Positions 21,382 through 32,847 of a stretch of 64,000 bases of DNA are shown here, one piece after another. The notes below the pieces were generated by a model. It did no database searches. It was not told the origin of the DNA and saw only the letters and a list, made by a program, of their open reading frames with translations. Source of the DNA: Tetradesmus obliquus (Eukaryota; Chlorophyta; Chlorophyceae; Sphaeropleales; Scenedesmaceae); the NCBI GenBank assembly GCA_030272155.1, contig CP126193.1, forward strand, positions 2,480,001-2,544,000. Reading direction: 5' to 3'. Each line of letters starts with the position of its first letter. The stretch's first letter is position 1. The position numbers and the translations under genes are program-made.

Positions 21382-24300
21382 ATGCAGCTGCTGCTCAAGT
21401 TGTTGCTGGCTGTAGCGTGCTGCATTCTGCTGTGCGCACCAGCAGCCAACATGCAGGGTGGCGCGCAGCATGTGCCTTGCCAGCCACAGTCCAGTGGAGC
21501 AGGTAAGGGCTTCATGTGATTTTTGCACTTCATGACCGCGTGATGCACTTGCTGGTCGCTGGCTGGCGGCGATCTATCATTTTAACGGCATACATTCTCA
21601 CTCGATAAGTGCAGCGTGTCTGCCGTGTCTCCTGGAATCAATCAAAGCAACTGACCCCTCGTGCTTGTCATGCAGGTTGCAGGCGCACACTGAGCAGCAC
21701 TGACAGCATTGCAGAGCCAATGCAGCAGCAGCAGCAGCAGCAACATCATCATTACAAGCGCCACGTGCGGCCAAGCCTGCTCAGCAGACTGCTCAACTAC
21801 TCTGCAGCTCACATAGCAGCAGGGCAGCCAGCCACGCCGCCAGCCACGCCCACACTCACCACACTGACTGGCGCCTCTGCACAGGCAGTACAACTGAAAG
21901 CTGCAGCAGTACAGGCGGCAGCTGCAGGCCCTGCAGCCACCAGTGCAGCTGCTCAATACTACAGCACAGCAGCAGCAGCAGCACAGCAGGCAGCATCTTC
22001 AGCCAACGCTGCAGCTGCGATGCATGTGTACAGCTCTGACTTGGGTGGATCTTCAAATACACCCAGTGAAGGCTGTGGGATGCTGACAGTTGAGAAGCTC
22101 GCAGCAGCTGCTTCGAACTTCACAGTGATGCTCATGGTCACTGATGCCAGCACAGCGCACGATCTGCTGCACCACTGGCTAGGCAATGTGCAGGCAGCAG
22201 GTATTGATTACTACCTCATCGCAGCAGCGGATGATGCTACCAGTCAGCTGCTGGTGGAGCGGGGGCTGCAGGACAGGTGGGACTGAAGACTATTACAGTC
22301 ACAGTTGTGCTGCTGCAGCAGCTGCTGCTGCTGCTGCTATTTGTGTGAATGCTGATTAAACTGCGGCGGCAACCAAGGTGCACACGTGCTGGCAGGAGTG
22401 ACACTGTCACATACTGGTGTGCTTCAGAAGTTGTGTGCTGGCGCTGCGCTGCTGCGATGCGTGCTGCTGTTTGAGCTGTTGCTGTTATGTGGCTGCCAAC
22501 CGCATGGCGCAGTGTGTAAGCTGGTGCTGGCTTGAGTGACATCGTGGCGGCTGCTGCTTGCTGTGTGCCTGCAGGTGTTACCGCCTAGCTGGCACCAGCC
22601 AGCACACTGAGAGCACGGGTGAGGTGCAGCAGACTGTACACAGCATCATTCTGGCCAGTTAATGCCCTTGTCACATCTGCTTCGAGTTGACGCACCTGTC
22701 ACATCTTTGAGTGACAAGTTACTTTAAGGGTGCCGCTTGCGCTGCATGCGGAGTACTCTGTGCTGAGGGACAGGTGGTCTTGAACACAGTGCCTGTGGGC
22801 GTTGCTCCATGGTACTTGCAACAGCATTGCCATAGGTGCCCTCCTGCAGAAGCAAACACCATTCTGCATTGCAGCCGGCCGCAGCACCCATCTCACATAA
22901 CCTATACAGCAACACGCCTGACATTTACGTGTGTGCGGCTGCCCGCGCCTGTGCCTGCTGTTGCTTGCTGCTGCTGTCTGCTGCAGGCTATGTGTGGGCT
23001 TCAGAGCCCTGGAAAGACGCCACCTGGCGCAAGGTGCCTGCAGTGCAGCAGCTGCTGGCGCTGGGTTACAATGTGCTGCTGTCAGACATAGACGTGATGT
23101 GGCTGGCTGACCCGCTGCCATACCTGACTGCTGTGACTCGTGAGGTGGGTGTGGTTTGTTGAACGCCGCACTCAAATGCACCGCTTACACTGTTATTGCA
23201 GGCTGCTGCATGCTGGTCTGGGGTCTGGACCTTTGTAACAGTGCTGCTGCTGCTGCTGCTGCTACCAGGGTGATGCGCTACGATACGTCACTGTGTGACT
23301 TGCCAAGTCATCCAATGGATCATTGTGTGGCATGAATTCAACAATACTGATGCAAATTCCTCTGTCAACAATAACATTTTGATGTTTGCTGCAGGCTGAC
23401 TTCCTGATCAGCTTGGATGGCCACCACACTGACAAGGCGCCAGGCGATGAGGGGCTGGAGGCCTTCCAGGCGCACCGCATGATGAACACGGGGGTGTACT
23501 ACGCACGCGCACGCATACAGGGTAAGGCACACCATGCCAACATAACCGCAGTTGCTCCGATTCTTGCCTACACATGGTGGTAGCAGTGCGTCATGATTAA
23601 CACGGGAGTCTCCTATGCATGCGCAAGGATACGGGGTCGGTCACACCAGGCCAACATCACAGCAGGCTCTCTGAACTTGGCTCATACGTGGTGGTAGGAC
23701 TGCGTCTTGTCAAGCCGTTGTCCCTGTCTGTGTCGTGAGACAGTTGAACCCTGCTGCTGCTGCTGCAGTGCTGGACATGTACCGTGAGTGGCTGTCCTAC
23801 AGGCGCGCCAACCATGACCAGGACGGCTTCAAGCTGATGGTGGCAGCAGGGGGCCCCGCTGAGAAGGTGCCCGGGCAGCCGCAGCTGGGCAGGCTGCTTG
23901 GAGGCAGGCTGGTGCTGGGCCACCTGCCGCTGTCAAGGTGGGAAGCAGCAGCAGCAGCTCTTGACAACACAGTGCCAGACAACTGCTGGTGGTGGCTGCC
24001 AGCTGAACTGTGGGTGCAAGACCCTGTTGTAGCAGCGCTGTGCGTGTTGCAGGCGCACACGTATCCCTTGCAGTTGCACCTTCGGCATCGGTGGGTGTTT
24101 TGATTCGTTCTTATAAATCGTGGGATACCCACTGCTGCCGCTCCGCATTGCGACTGCCCGCCTGCCTGCCTGCCGCACAGTTTCATGCACAGCTACACCT
24201 ACAGCGTCATGCAGCTGCACAAGCTCTCCAAAACCCCACCCTTCGAGGTCCACATGGTCTTCGGCTACGGCCACGCTGCCTCAAAGCTGTACAAGCTAAG

Positions 24301-24442
24301 AGATGCAGGCCTGGGGCATGACCCCTTAGATGGCGAGTATTACAACCCGCCAGGTGGCATGTTGAGTTTTGATCTGGTGCCGCCGCGGGTGCCGCCGGGC
24401 TTCAGCGGCTGGGCGGTGGAGGACCTGAGCTATACAGAGGTG

Positions 24443-24481
<39 letters not shown>

Positions 24482-25884
24482 GGTTGACAGGGAGGCTGCT
24501 GCTGCTGCAGGCATACGTTGTGTTGCACCACGACAGGCCAAGTCGACTTTGAATCTGTCCAATGCTGGCAGAACACCAACCAGCAGGCTATCAGCTAGCT
24601 TGCAGCAACAGTGTGTACTAGCCAGCCAGCCGCTTGAATGCTGCAAGGCTCTGCCATCTAGTGTATGCATCACACTGCCACACTCATCACCCCCACTGCT
24701 GTCACTGCTGCTGCTACTGCTGTTTGCAGGACGACATGGAGGTGGCGCACAACCGCGCAATCGACCATCAGCTGCAGCAGCTGTACCACGCCCTGGGCTT
24801 AGCGCTGGCCCTCAACCGCACGCTGCTCATGCCTGCCATGGCCTGCCTGTGTGTGCGGGGCTGGTTCCCGAATGAGGCCTGCAGGCTGCCAGGGGACAGC
24901 CGCAGCAGCCTGCCTTTCCGCTGCACAGGAGACCAGGTGGGAAGGGTGGGAGGAGGATGGGAGGTGGTTGGCAGCACAGGCAGAGGATTGCTGCAGATGC
25001 TGCTTGCTAGTTGAGATAATTGTGTACAAGCAGCAGCGGCGCAGGCAAGATGCACCGATTGCACTTACGGCGCACATGCAGCACGTACACACAGCATACC
25101 TGTTGCCCTGCCAATCCCAAACATGCTGCTGTTCTGCGAGGTAGAGTTGGGAATTTGCCATGCCAGTGCTGCATGAGTGCCGCATTGTGCTTGTGTTCCG
25201 CAACACGTCTTTGCAATAGCCGTTGCACAAAACTCCTTCCCATCTGGCCGCCTGCAGGTGTTTAACATTGAGGCGCTCATGCACCCCAACATCTCAGTGG
25301 CTGGCAGCGTGCTGCGCGTGCGGCCCCCGGGCTTTGCAGCAGACATCAGGCTGCCTCCCAGCCTGCAGCAGCAGCAGCAGCAAGGCCGGCTCACAGTCAC
25401 GCCTGGACTGCCAGCATGCAAGGCAGTTGTGCGCAATGTAATCTGGCAACAGCGCAGGCTGGCACAATTTGAGCAGCTGCAGGTGCATCACCCATTTGAG
25501 ATGACTGCAGCAGCAGCAGCAAGTACGCCAGCATGTGTAGAAGAGCAGCAGCTTCCAGAAGGTGGGAAGCAGCTAGTGATACCGATGGGCCACCCTGCAG
25601 AAACTGTTGCGAAGCTGCTGGGCAACTACTCGTCAGTTGCGTGGCTGCACTTGACGAATGTCACTGCTGCTTTCAATGGGTTCAAAGCAGCTGAGAGTCA
25701 GCAGGCGTTTGAGGGTTTGCTGCGCACGCTCGTGGCGGAGTGGTGCTGCCGCAGCAGCAAGCGGCAGATGCTGTTGGGGGTGCCGAATGGTCACCTGCAT
25801 CAGCTGAGGCCGTGGGGTTCACCGCAGCGGTTTTGTGCGAAGCGGCTGGATGTTGTGGACAAGGTGTACTCGTATTTCTGCTGA
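21382..25884 (+). CDS. GT77-like nucleotide-diphospho-sugar transferase (arabinosyltransferase type)
   Basis: Exons 21382-21502, 21676-22276, 22575-22618, 22987-23144, 23395-23521, 23769-23937, 24181-24439, 24730-24936 and 25258-25884 give 770 residues. The family (XEG113/RRA relatives) adds arabinose or related sugars to hydroxyproline-rich glycoproteins in the Golgi, relevant to algal cell walls. The N-terminus (LLLKLLLAVACCILLC) is a signal anchor. The Ala/Gln-rich stem ends near residue 150. The catalytic part includes YNVLLSDIDVMWLADPL with the DxD-type metal site, GHHTDKAPGDEGLEAF, MMNTGVYYARA and NHDQDGFKLMV. A C-terminal section (VHMVFGYGHAASKLYKLRDAG, NRTLLMPAMACLC) fits XEG113-like proteins. 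Substrate is inferred from family. TGTAA at 25952. Exon 5 has a donor-side echo. Confidence 0.88.
23585..23705 (+). repeat. Donor-side echo of GT77-like exon 5
   Basis: The stretch from gcgtcatgattaacacggga to cgtggtggtaggactgcgtc repeats the end of exon 5 (MMNTGVYYARARIQ) plus about 65 bases of the following intron, including the cacacatggtggtag tail. Period about 115 bases, with about 20 percent divergence. Confidence 0.85.
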
Positions 25885-26670
25885 TGATGCAGACAGCGCT
25901 GTGGTGGCGGTAGTGTGATGCTGAATGTTGGCTGCCAGTCAACAGACATTGTGTAACAGGACGTTGCTATGGCTGAGACAGTAACATGACTACGATGATA
26001 CGTTTTGAATATAAGTGTTGTCGATGCATGACTGCATGTGCCGTGTCGAATGCTGCTCTATGCAAATTGGTGCATCATGAAGTTCAAGGAGCAAGCCAGC
26101 AGAACGTTATGACCCTCCTTCATCACCTAGACATTTCGATGTCGGTTTTAAGCTGCAAGAACATGCCATGCATCGCTGTATGCAAGCCAGGCTGTAGCAG
26201 CTGCAGCAGCGTGTCACAGCATGTAGCAGCACGTCTGGCATGCCTCGCTTGAATGCATCATCAAGCATACGTTCGCCTGCAATTTGAATGCGAATGCTCT
26301 ATGTGCAGCAGTGAACTTGGCCCTTCGAGGTGTGAGCATCGTCTGCTCTCCGGCCCAGAAAGCGGTACACAACATCACAGAACAAGATCTCAGACATGAA
26401 TAAACTGTTTATCATCGTAAAGTAGCCAGCTATTGGTTTCGGCACGTGAGATGCCGATCAGTGGAACCTGTGCGTGTTACAAAGCAGAATGTGCTGCTTC
26501 CGGAGATCCGTTCTTGTCCTTGCCACAAACCTCTGACGTCAAGCCGCCTGTGGCACAGCACAGCACACACGTACTCTGTATACCGACAACAAACTCCACT
26601 TTGTTACTTGAAACCGTCAGCGGTATTAGCAGCCGTCCCGGGAACCTCCTACCAAACACGACCGCTGACC
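25885..26670. other. Spacer between GT77-like gene and repeat-precursor gene
   Basis: Holds the GT77-like 3' UTR (TGTAA at 25952-25956) and the promoter and 5' UTR of the next plus-strand gene. No exon visible. Confidence 0.55.
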
Positions 26671-28407
26671 ATGGCGAGGACAGCACTGATCGTCCTGGTG
26701 GCGCTGGTAAGTAGTCTATAGCTCTCCTTAGAGGCATTTTCATGGCGTTTGCTGCAAGCAGCACAGCATGGTCACCACTTGTCACTTTCCCACCACTCGA
26801 CAAGTGTGGGCTAGAAGCTGCCAGACCACACGTTCTGCAAGCATCTGCCTTTTAGCACAGCGAAGCCGCGCTGCCTAGTTATCCAAAGCGTGGAGGTTAT
26901 TCATATCAAGCCCCACCACCTGCCAACAGCTCGGCCTCCTTTTTGACACGTCTCAAATCTGCCATGCAGCTGGCATGTGCGGCACTGGCCACTTGCGCTG
27001 CTGAGCAGCAGCAGCCTACTCAGGCCAAGACAGGTGCTTCCCTTGCACACCCAATGCCAGCTCAGCCACTTGACAGCACAGTCAGGGATAGCGAGGACAA
27101 CTTGGTGAAAAGGTGGGGCTTGCCGCAAGCAGAGCGGCGCGGCGCGGCGCGCGCTTGCCAAGTGTGACGTGCACAGTGCAGCTGCTGAAGCAACAGCTGA
27201 TAGCATAGCAACGCTACACTGGCTTGGATTACACCGTCTGCAATAAATTGTTGCAGCATCAACGTCAGCATCTGTCACTGCTGCTAACTGCTGCTTCCCT
27301 TCCGGAGTGCTACGTGGCTTGTGCACAGCATGTCTTGTCATAACGTGTCATTGGTGCACTGCAGAGGTCTGTGGCTTCTGCCAAGATCACCAGCAGCTGC
27401 CACATCAAGCGCACAATCCCTTGGCGGGTTGTATTTGTCCTTATCTCTGCTGCTTTACTCGATCGCAGGGTCGAGAAGCCATTCTTTCCGGGTGGCAGGC
27501 GCATTCTGACGGAGCCAGATGCATTTGGGGCTGCAGGTGAGCAGCTGCAGCACCACACAGCACCCTGATTAGTGCAGCAGCCCTGCAGCCCACACTCTCA
27601 ATGCACAGAAGGCGCAGCCAGTGGCGATGTAGCAGCAGCAGCAGCAGTCAACGCAGCAGTCGCCGTACCCCTGCAATATGCAAACAATCATCAGCCAGGC
27701 AGCGCCATGGGCTTGCTGCATTGCATACCATCATGATGTCTGCTGAGCTGGCATCAACCAAGACCAAGCATGAACTCACTGTTTTTGTTCCTCAAAACTC
27801 CACGCTGCCCCGCGCAGACGACGCCCTGGAAGCCTCCCACGTGCGCAGCCTGGCTCAGGTGACAAAGCCAGGCAAGCCAAAGGAAGCAAAGGTTTCCGAT
27901 GCTGCATCTATTTCTTTCAAGCGCCTGGAGAAAGGCTATGCTGTACAGAGCCAGGGCCGCAAGCTGGCTCAGGTCACCAAGCCAGGCAAGCCAAAGGAAG
28001 CAAAGGTTGCTGATGCTGCGTCGATCTCTTTCAAGCGCCTGGAGAAAGGCTATGCTGTACAGAGCCAGGGCCGCAAGCTGGCTCAGGTCACCAAGCCAGG
28101 CAAGCCAAAGGAAGCAAAGGTTGCTGATGCTGCATCTATTTCTTTCAAGCGCCTGGAGAAAGGCTATGCTGTTCAGAGCCAGGGCCGCAAGCTGGCTCAG
28201 GTCACCAAGCCAGGCAAGCCAAAGGAAGCAAAGGTTGCTGATGCCGCGTCAATCTCTTTCAAGCGCCTGGAGAAGGGCTATGTTGTGCAGAGCCAGGGCC
28301 GCAAGCTGGCACAGACCAAGCCAGGCAAGCCAAAAGAGGCTAAGGTGTCTGATGCTGCATCCATCTCCTTCAAGCGCTTGGAGAAGGGCTATGCTGTGCG
28401 CCCCTAG
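26671..28407 (+). CDS. Secreted tandem-repeat protein with prohormone-like layout
   Basis: Exons 26671-26706, 26970-27112, 27469-27536 and 27818-28407 give 278 residues with closed phase. An alternative exon 27365-27536 also keeps phase but loses most of the signal peptide. The first two exons form a signal peptide (MARTALIVLVALLACAALATCAA). After a spacer comes NLVKR-VEKPFFPGGRR, a peptide bounded by KR and G-RR. Exon 4 encodes five tandem repeats. The standard 38-residue unit is LAQVTKPGKPKEAKVADAA followed by SISFKR-LEKGYAVQSQGRK. Each unit has an internal KR and ends in G-R-K, the amidation plus dibasic-cleavage signal of peptide prohormones; the last ends GYAVRP-stop. I recognise no domain. 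A prepropeptide is my inference. A basic secreted matrix protein is the alternative. Confidence 0.8.
27848..28403 (+). repeat. Five-unit, 114-base in-frame coding repeat
   Basis: Unit starts are near 27847, 27964, 28078, 28192 and 28306. The units are almost identical, with variants Ser/Ala after KV, Ala/Val in GYAV, and one unit lacking a Val codon (LAQ-TKPG). The near-identity of the DNA implies recent expansion or conversion. Confidence 0.97.
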
Positions 28408-29550
28408 GAGATATCAAGGTGGGTGGTGTGCTGAGCCGTCAGCAGGCGCCTGCCTGTCACACATGTGTTGGTGCAGCATGCGTAGTGTGTGTCTGCAGAT
28501 GAGTACAGTCCAGCTGCAACCGAAAGTAACCGGTCAATAAACACGATGCAATATGACAGACTTGCACGGGCAGTTCCAAGCCCATCGGACAGATAGAGAC
28601 TGGCAGCAACCTTTCAACAGTGTCATGTGTACAGGATCGGGTAGGTGAGCTATGTCTGAAGTGGTGCCACTTGTGGAGATGAATCATAATGTTGGATGCT
28701 GCGTGACCTTGCGGATCACAAGTAGTTTGATTCCATCTCTCATTGCTGCATGTTCTGCTGTTTGTATTGCAGGTCAGACTGTCAACACCCCATTTGAAGC
28801 CTGCAAGCGCTGGACACCGCATGAAGGCCGCAGCAGCACAAATGCAACCCCCGCGTGTTTATGCCCAAACACAACCCCCTGGTACGCCACGTGACGTGAT
28901 CCCTCTCCTCAGCATAAACTTTGATGTACATGGCGCGACCTTTCTGTTGCAGCACCCAGAGCCGATACGGTGCACTCCAGGTATCACACTTCTGAGTGCT
29001 TCGCTGCAGCCAGGTACCTGGCATCAGCAGAGGTCTGCTTTCTCAGCCCTGCATGCATTGCTTGATGCATTGGTCAGATGTGTCCTGAGCCCCCTCCTTC
29101 ACTGGTATGGCGAGTGAGCAATCAGTAGTCGTGTGTAGAAGTGGTATTGTGTGACAGTATAATAGCAAAGTTTGTGGCATCTACTGTTGCAGCATGCTGC
29201 ATTTTAGCCGGAAGTTGATGTGCCGCGTACCTCCCATATGCCACATAGTCTTGAGCAGTGCTCGAGGCTGACTCTGTGTGCAGCATCTCAACTCGGCAGG
29301 CTCTGGTGGTGAGCATTATTGTGTGCAGTTTGTGAATCCGATCATTAGCACAACCAATCACTAGCATTGTGTGTATGTGTGTGCATGTGCACCCTGCCAA
29401 CTGCAGCATGCAGTGGCACATTGTGATGGCACAGTGTGCTGTATTCCATGGCTGTTGAGTTCAACCATTCTATGGAGGAAGCAGCAGTTGTAGGTGTCAC
29501 CAGCACCGGCTGCTTAGCTGATACAGGTAGTACTATTGGTGTTATTATCA

Positions 29551-29715
29551 GGATGTGTAGGTGTGCAGTGTTGGGGACAGTGCTGGCGTCATGTGCTGCG
29601 CATAAGCAGTGCTGCCACGCAACACTATCAGTGCTCGTATCAGGCTGTGTAGCTGTTCAGTTGCAGGGGCGGTGCTGGCATCTTGTGCTGCACATAAGCA
29701 GTGCTATCACACCGT
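29551..29715 (+). repeat. Tandem pair of about 91 bases
   Basis: The sequence gtgtaggtgtgcag...cataagcagtgct is followed 91 bases later by gtgtagctgttcag...cataagcagtgct with moderate divergence. Confidence 0.8.
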
Positions 29716-29716
29716 A

Positions 29717-29905
29717 ATTATGGTGCCTACATGGTGTAGGGCCCTTACATCCCTCCGGGAGCTGGGATTTGCAGGGCGTTGTGATCTGATCAGATTGCCC
29801 GTCGATTGATTTGAGCAGCAGTTGCGATGGTTGCAGCAGCTGAATGGGATAGCGGTCAGCCAGCTCTCCTGGCTGGATGTGCACGGCTCTGGACTGCCTG
29901 GCGGG
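29717..29905 (+). pseudogene. Possible leucine-rich-repeat relic
   Basis: One frame reads CRALTSLRELGFAGRCDLIRLPVD and stops. Shortly after, another reads WLQQLNGIAVSQLSWLDVHGSGL. Both resemble LxxLxxLxL repeats, with breaks between them. No longer ORF or splice pattern supports a live gene, and chance similarity is possible. Confidence 0.25.
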
Positions 29906-30527
29906 CTTGCACAGCGTCTTTGCTGGTGGGACTCGTGGGCACATGGTGTGTGTATTGGCAGTGTATACGAAGTAGGTGTACGTGCTGCTTTGCATTGCGT
30001 TGGTGGTGCAGTGGTAGTAATCTAGTACTAATACGCCATGCATGGGCAGTGCTTCCATGTACTACTTGATGACTGAATGGAATGCTAAGCCCTGACGGGT
30101 GGCTCCTGCCAGCCTGGCATCACAACACTTGATTGTGCATGACCAGCGTCCTTCGGGATCCTGGCTTTGTCTAGAATTCGTCATATTATTTGAGGTGTGC
30201 ATCTGCCAGCCTGGACAGTGTCCCTGTTCACGTGGCTTGGTTGCTGGAGGAACTGTAGCCGGGCCCCTGCGGCAATGCCGCAGGTTGAATTGGTAACATC
30301 GTGATGACAATGGTAATGGTAATGAATGTGTCAGTTACCAGTTGAAACAAGTTGTGTTTCAAGCCAAAGCCTACTGCGCCAAGCATCTGCCATGTTGAAC
30401 AGGGAAGATTGAAGACATGCTTTAGGCCCCTGCCTGTGCAAGGTGTACATGAAACCACCTGAATGCCAACAGAACCTCAAAATTCATACCAAGCACTTAA
30501 ACCATGAAACTCTGCAAGACTGCAGCC

Positions 30528-31086
30528 TCACAGAGTCATGTCAGTCATGACCTGCAGCTCAGCTACCGCCTGCTGCAGCTGCTGCGTCATGCTGCTGCTG
30601 CCAGTGGCTGGAGCCTGCCAGGTTGAGCCATCCGGCAGCTGCACAGACGCCACTGGCTGTATGCCCCGCACACTGCAAGCAAGCAGGACCATGCAAGGCA
30701 GGCAGTGGAGCAGGCATCAGATGAGCAAGCCAGCCCGGCTAGCAGCAACATTGCATAAATTCGTCTTGACAGGTGTAACATGTGCGGTTCTTGTCTAAAA
30801 GTGCATAGCTTACTCTACATGTATATCTAGATGTAAATTTAGACACCGCAAACCCACCAGTTGGTCAGGAAGGCCTCCCGCCACGCATGCCGCTGCTCCG
30901 GCCGCGCAGGCTGCTGCAGCACCCTCAGCTGCAGCTGCTGGCACGCCTGCAGCACGCGGGCCTGGCTGATGCCCGGCAGCGCAGCGTGCGCAGGCCCAGC
31001 TGTCAGCAGCACCAACCCTGCGGCGCTGCTGCTGCTGCTGCTGCTTGTAGCTGTGGTTTGACTCTCAAATTGCGCTCCTGCTACCT

Positions 31087-31120
<34 letters not shown>

Positions 31121-32793
31121 ATGACCGGGCCGCTGCATCAGTGCTGCCTCATCTGCGATCACAAAGAAGTTTGAGACCAGCCCCTCAAGCAGCGCGCCGC
31201 TGCTGTCTGACAGCAGCACCTCATCCGCGCCTGCCTGCTGCTTCAGCTGCTCCAGCGGCTGCCGCTGCAGTGCCCAGCCGCAGTGCTTGGCCTGCGCCAA
31301 CTCCCTGGGGCCGCCCGCAACCAGCAGCTGAGGCAGGTAGGCGGCGCATCGGCAGGCAGGGAGCACAGGCAACGCAGGCAGTGCAGGCAGTCAGCACAGG
31401 CAGCACAGGCAGCACAGGCAGTGTGGCGGCAGCACTGTGTGTGGGTTGATGAGCACATGGCAGCATTGCTTGAAGGTGCGCAGTTGTGCATTCACCATGC
31501 CTAAAACTGTCATTCTACATGGTCAAGGCTGCTGGTGGTGGGAAGCGCCTGCGCTGGCTCCCTGGGGCCGCCTGCCACCAGCAGCTGGTGCCTGCAGGAG
31601 ACAGTGAAGCAGGCCGCGCAAGGCAGGCGATCCAGGCCATGTGTTCAACCTGTTGTGGCTCATTCAAGATGGTGCCAGGACCCACATGTAACTATCCTCT
31701 CTCAATCCAGGCCGGCAGTGGAGGCAGGCAGGTGTGGACAGCAATTGTTGCCATTTCAAGAGAGGATGTGTGGCACTTGCAAGCAATGGAAAGCGTTGAT
31801 GGTGGTAAAAGGTGCCGGACAGGAAATACAGCTGGTGCTTGGCTGGTGCCCCATTTACTGGTGGTAAAAAGTGCCGGAGGGAGTGAGCACACACCACCAG
31901 TGAGATGCATGCATGCATGTGATGAGTAACAGCATTGCGTCACATGCTCTGTGCATGTAACCAAAATTCAGGCACTCCCTGTTGATCTGCAACCTTCAGG
32001 ACTGGCATGAAGTGCACAAGGCTTTTGCAAACAGCACTTCACGTTTGGTTGGGCCGTGTTGGTGCAGCGTTGCATGCCCACCTTTGCTGGGCTTGGTGCT
32101 GCTGCAGATGGCACCTGCTTCGCCCACACCAGCACAGACAGTGGCGGGCACCCTGCACAGCATGCAGCAAGTGATAATGGATGCATCAGACCACTTGCAG
32201 GACAGTTGCCACCGCCACACCGCATTGCAGCTAAACATCCGACATTCGCGTGTGCAGTGAGCTGCTGTGCGCGCACGCCCAATGTGCTTTCAGTGATTCA
32301 GTCCCTGCTCTTACAGACAAGCAGCTGTGTCACAGCAGGCTGTAGCAGCTGCAGCTGTGTGGCAGCAGGCTGCAGCAGCTGCAGCTGTGTGGCAGCTGGC
32401 TGTAGCGGCTGCAGCTGCAATGGTCTGTGGCTACAGCACGACATGCAAGGGTAGCGCCCAGCTCACCAGGCTGGCTTTCACTGCTGTCATGTTGTGGATC
32501 TGTGACCAGCACAGTCACCATGGCCTGCATCTGCTGCATTACAAGGGCAGCACAGCTGGAGTTCAGCACCTGGCCGACAACGGACTGTGTGCCTAGCTTC
32601 AGCAGACATGCATTCGACTGTCAGCTGCAGGGCTGTAAGCAATGCCCAGGCACAGATTGGCAGCTGCTGTTTTGCGGCTGCCATTGCACGCTACAGCCAA
32701 TCCGGCAAGTTGCAATCCGAGACCGGCTGTTCTTCAAGCATGTCATTGCAGACATACTGCTTCACCCAGCAGAGCTTCCCCAGGACGTACCTC

Positions 32794-32847
<54 letters not shown>

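Larger units (their letters stand above)
28408..30527. other. Large intergenic stretch with small repeats
   Basis: No supported gene. It contains a tandem pair (29551 and 29642, period 91), a perfect hairpin cctgcggc-aat-gccgcagg at 30266-30284 and a possible LRR relic. The 3' flank of the class IV aminotransferase gene lies at its right end. Confidence 0.5.

Noticed and set aside
27365-27536. Longer exon (RSVASAKITSS...) for the repeat-precursor gene
   Set aside because: Phase closes, but it skips the exon that completes the signal peptide. The shorter exon 27469-27536 has the better pyrimidine tract.
27601-28407. Unspliced 268-residue ORF starting MHRRRS at 27601
   Set aside because: The first 72 codons are intron read-through. 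The spliced model gives a signal peptide and uses a good acceptor at 27817.
28408-30527. A gene between the repeat precursor and the aminotransferase gene
   Set aside because: Short frames only; no phased exon chain. The right-hand part became the last exon of the minus-strand aminotransferase gene.
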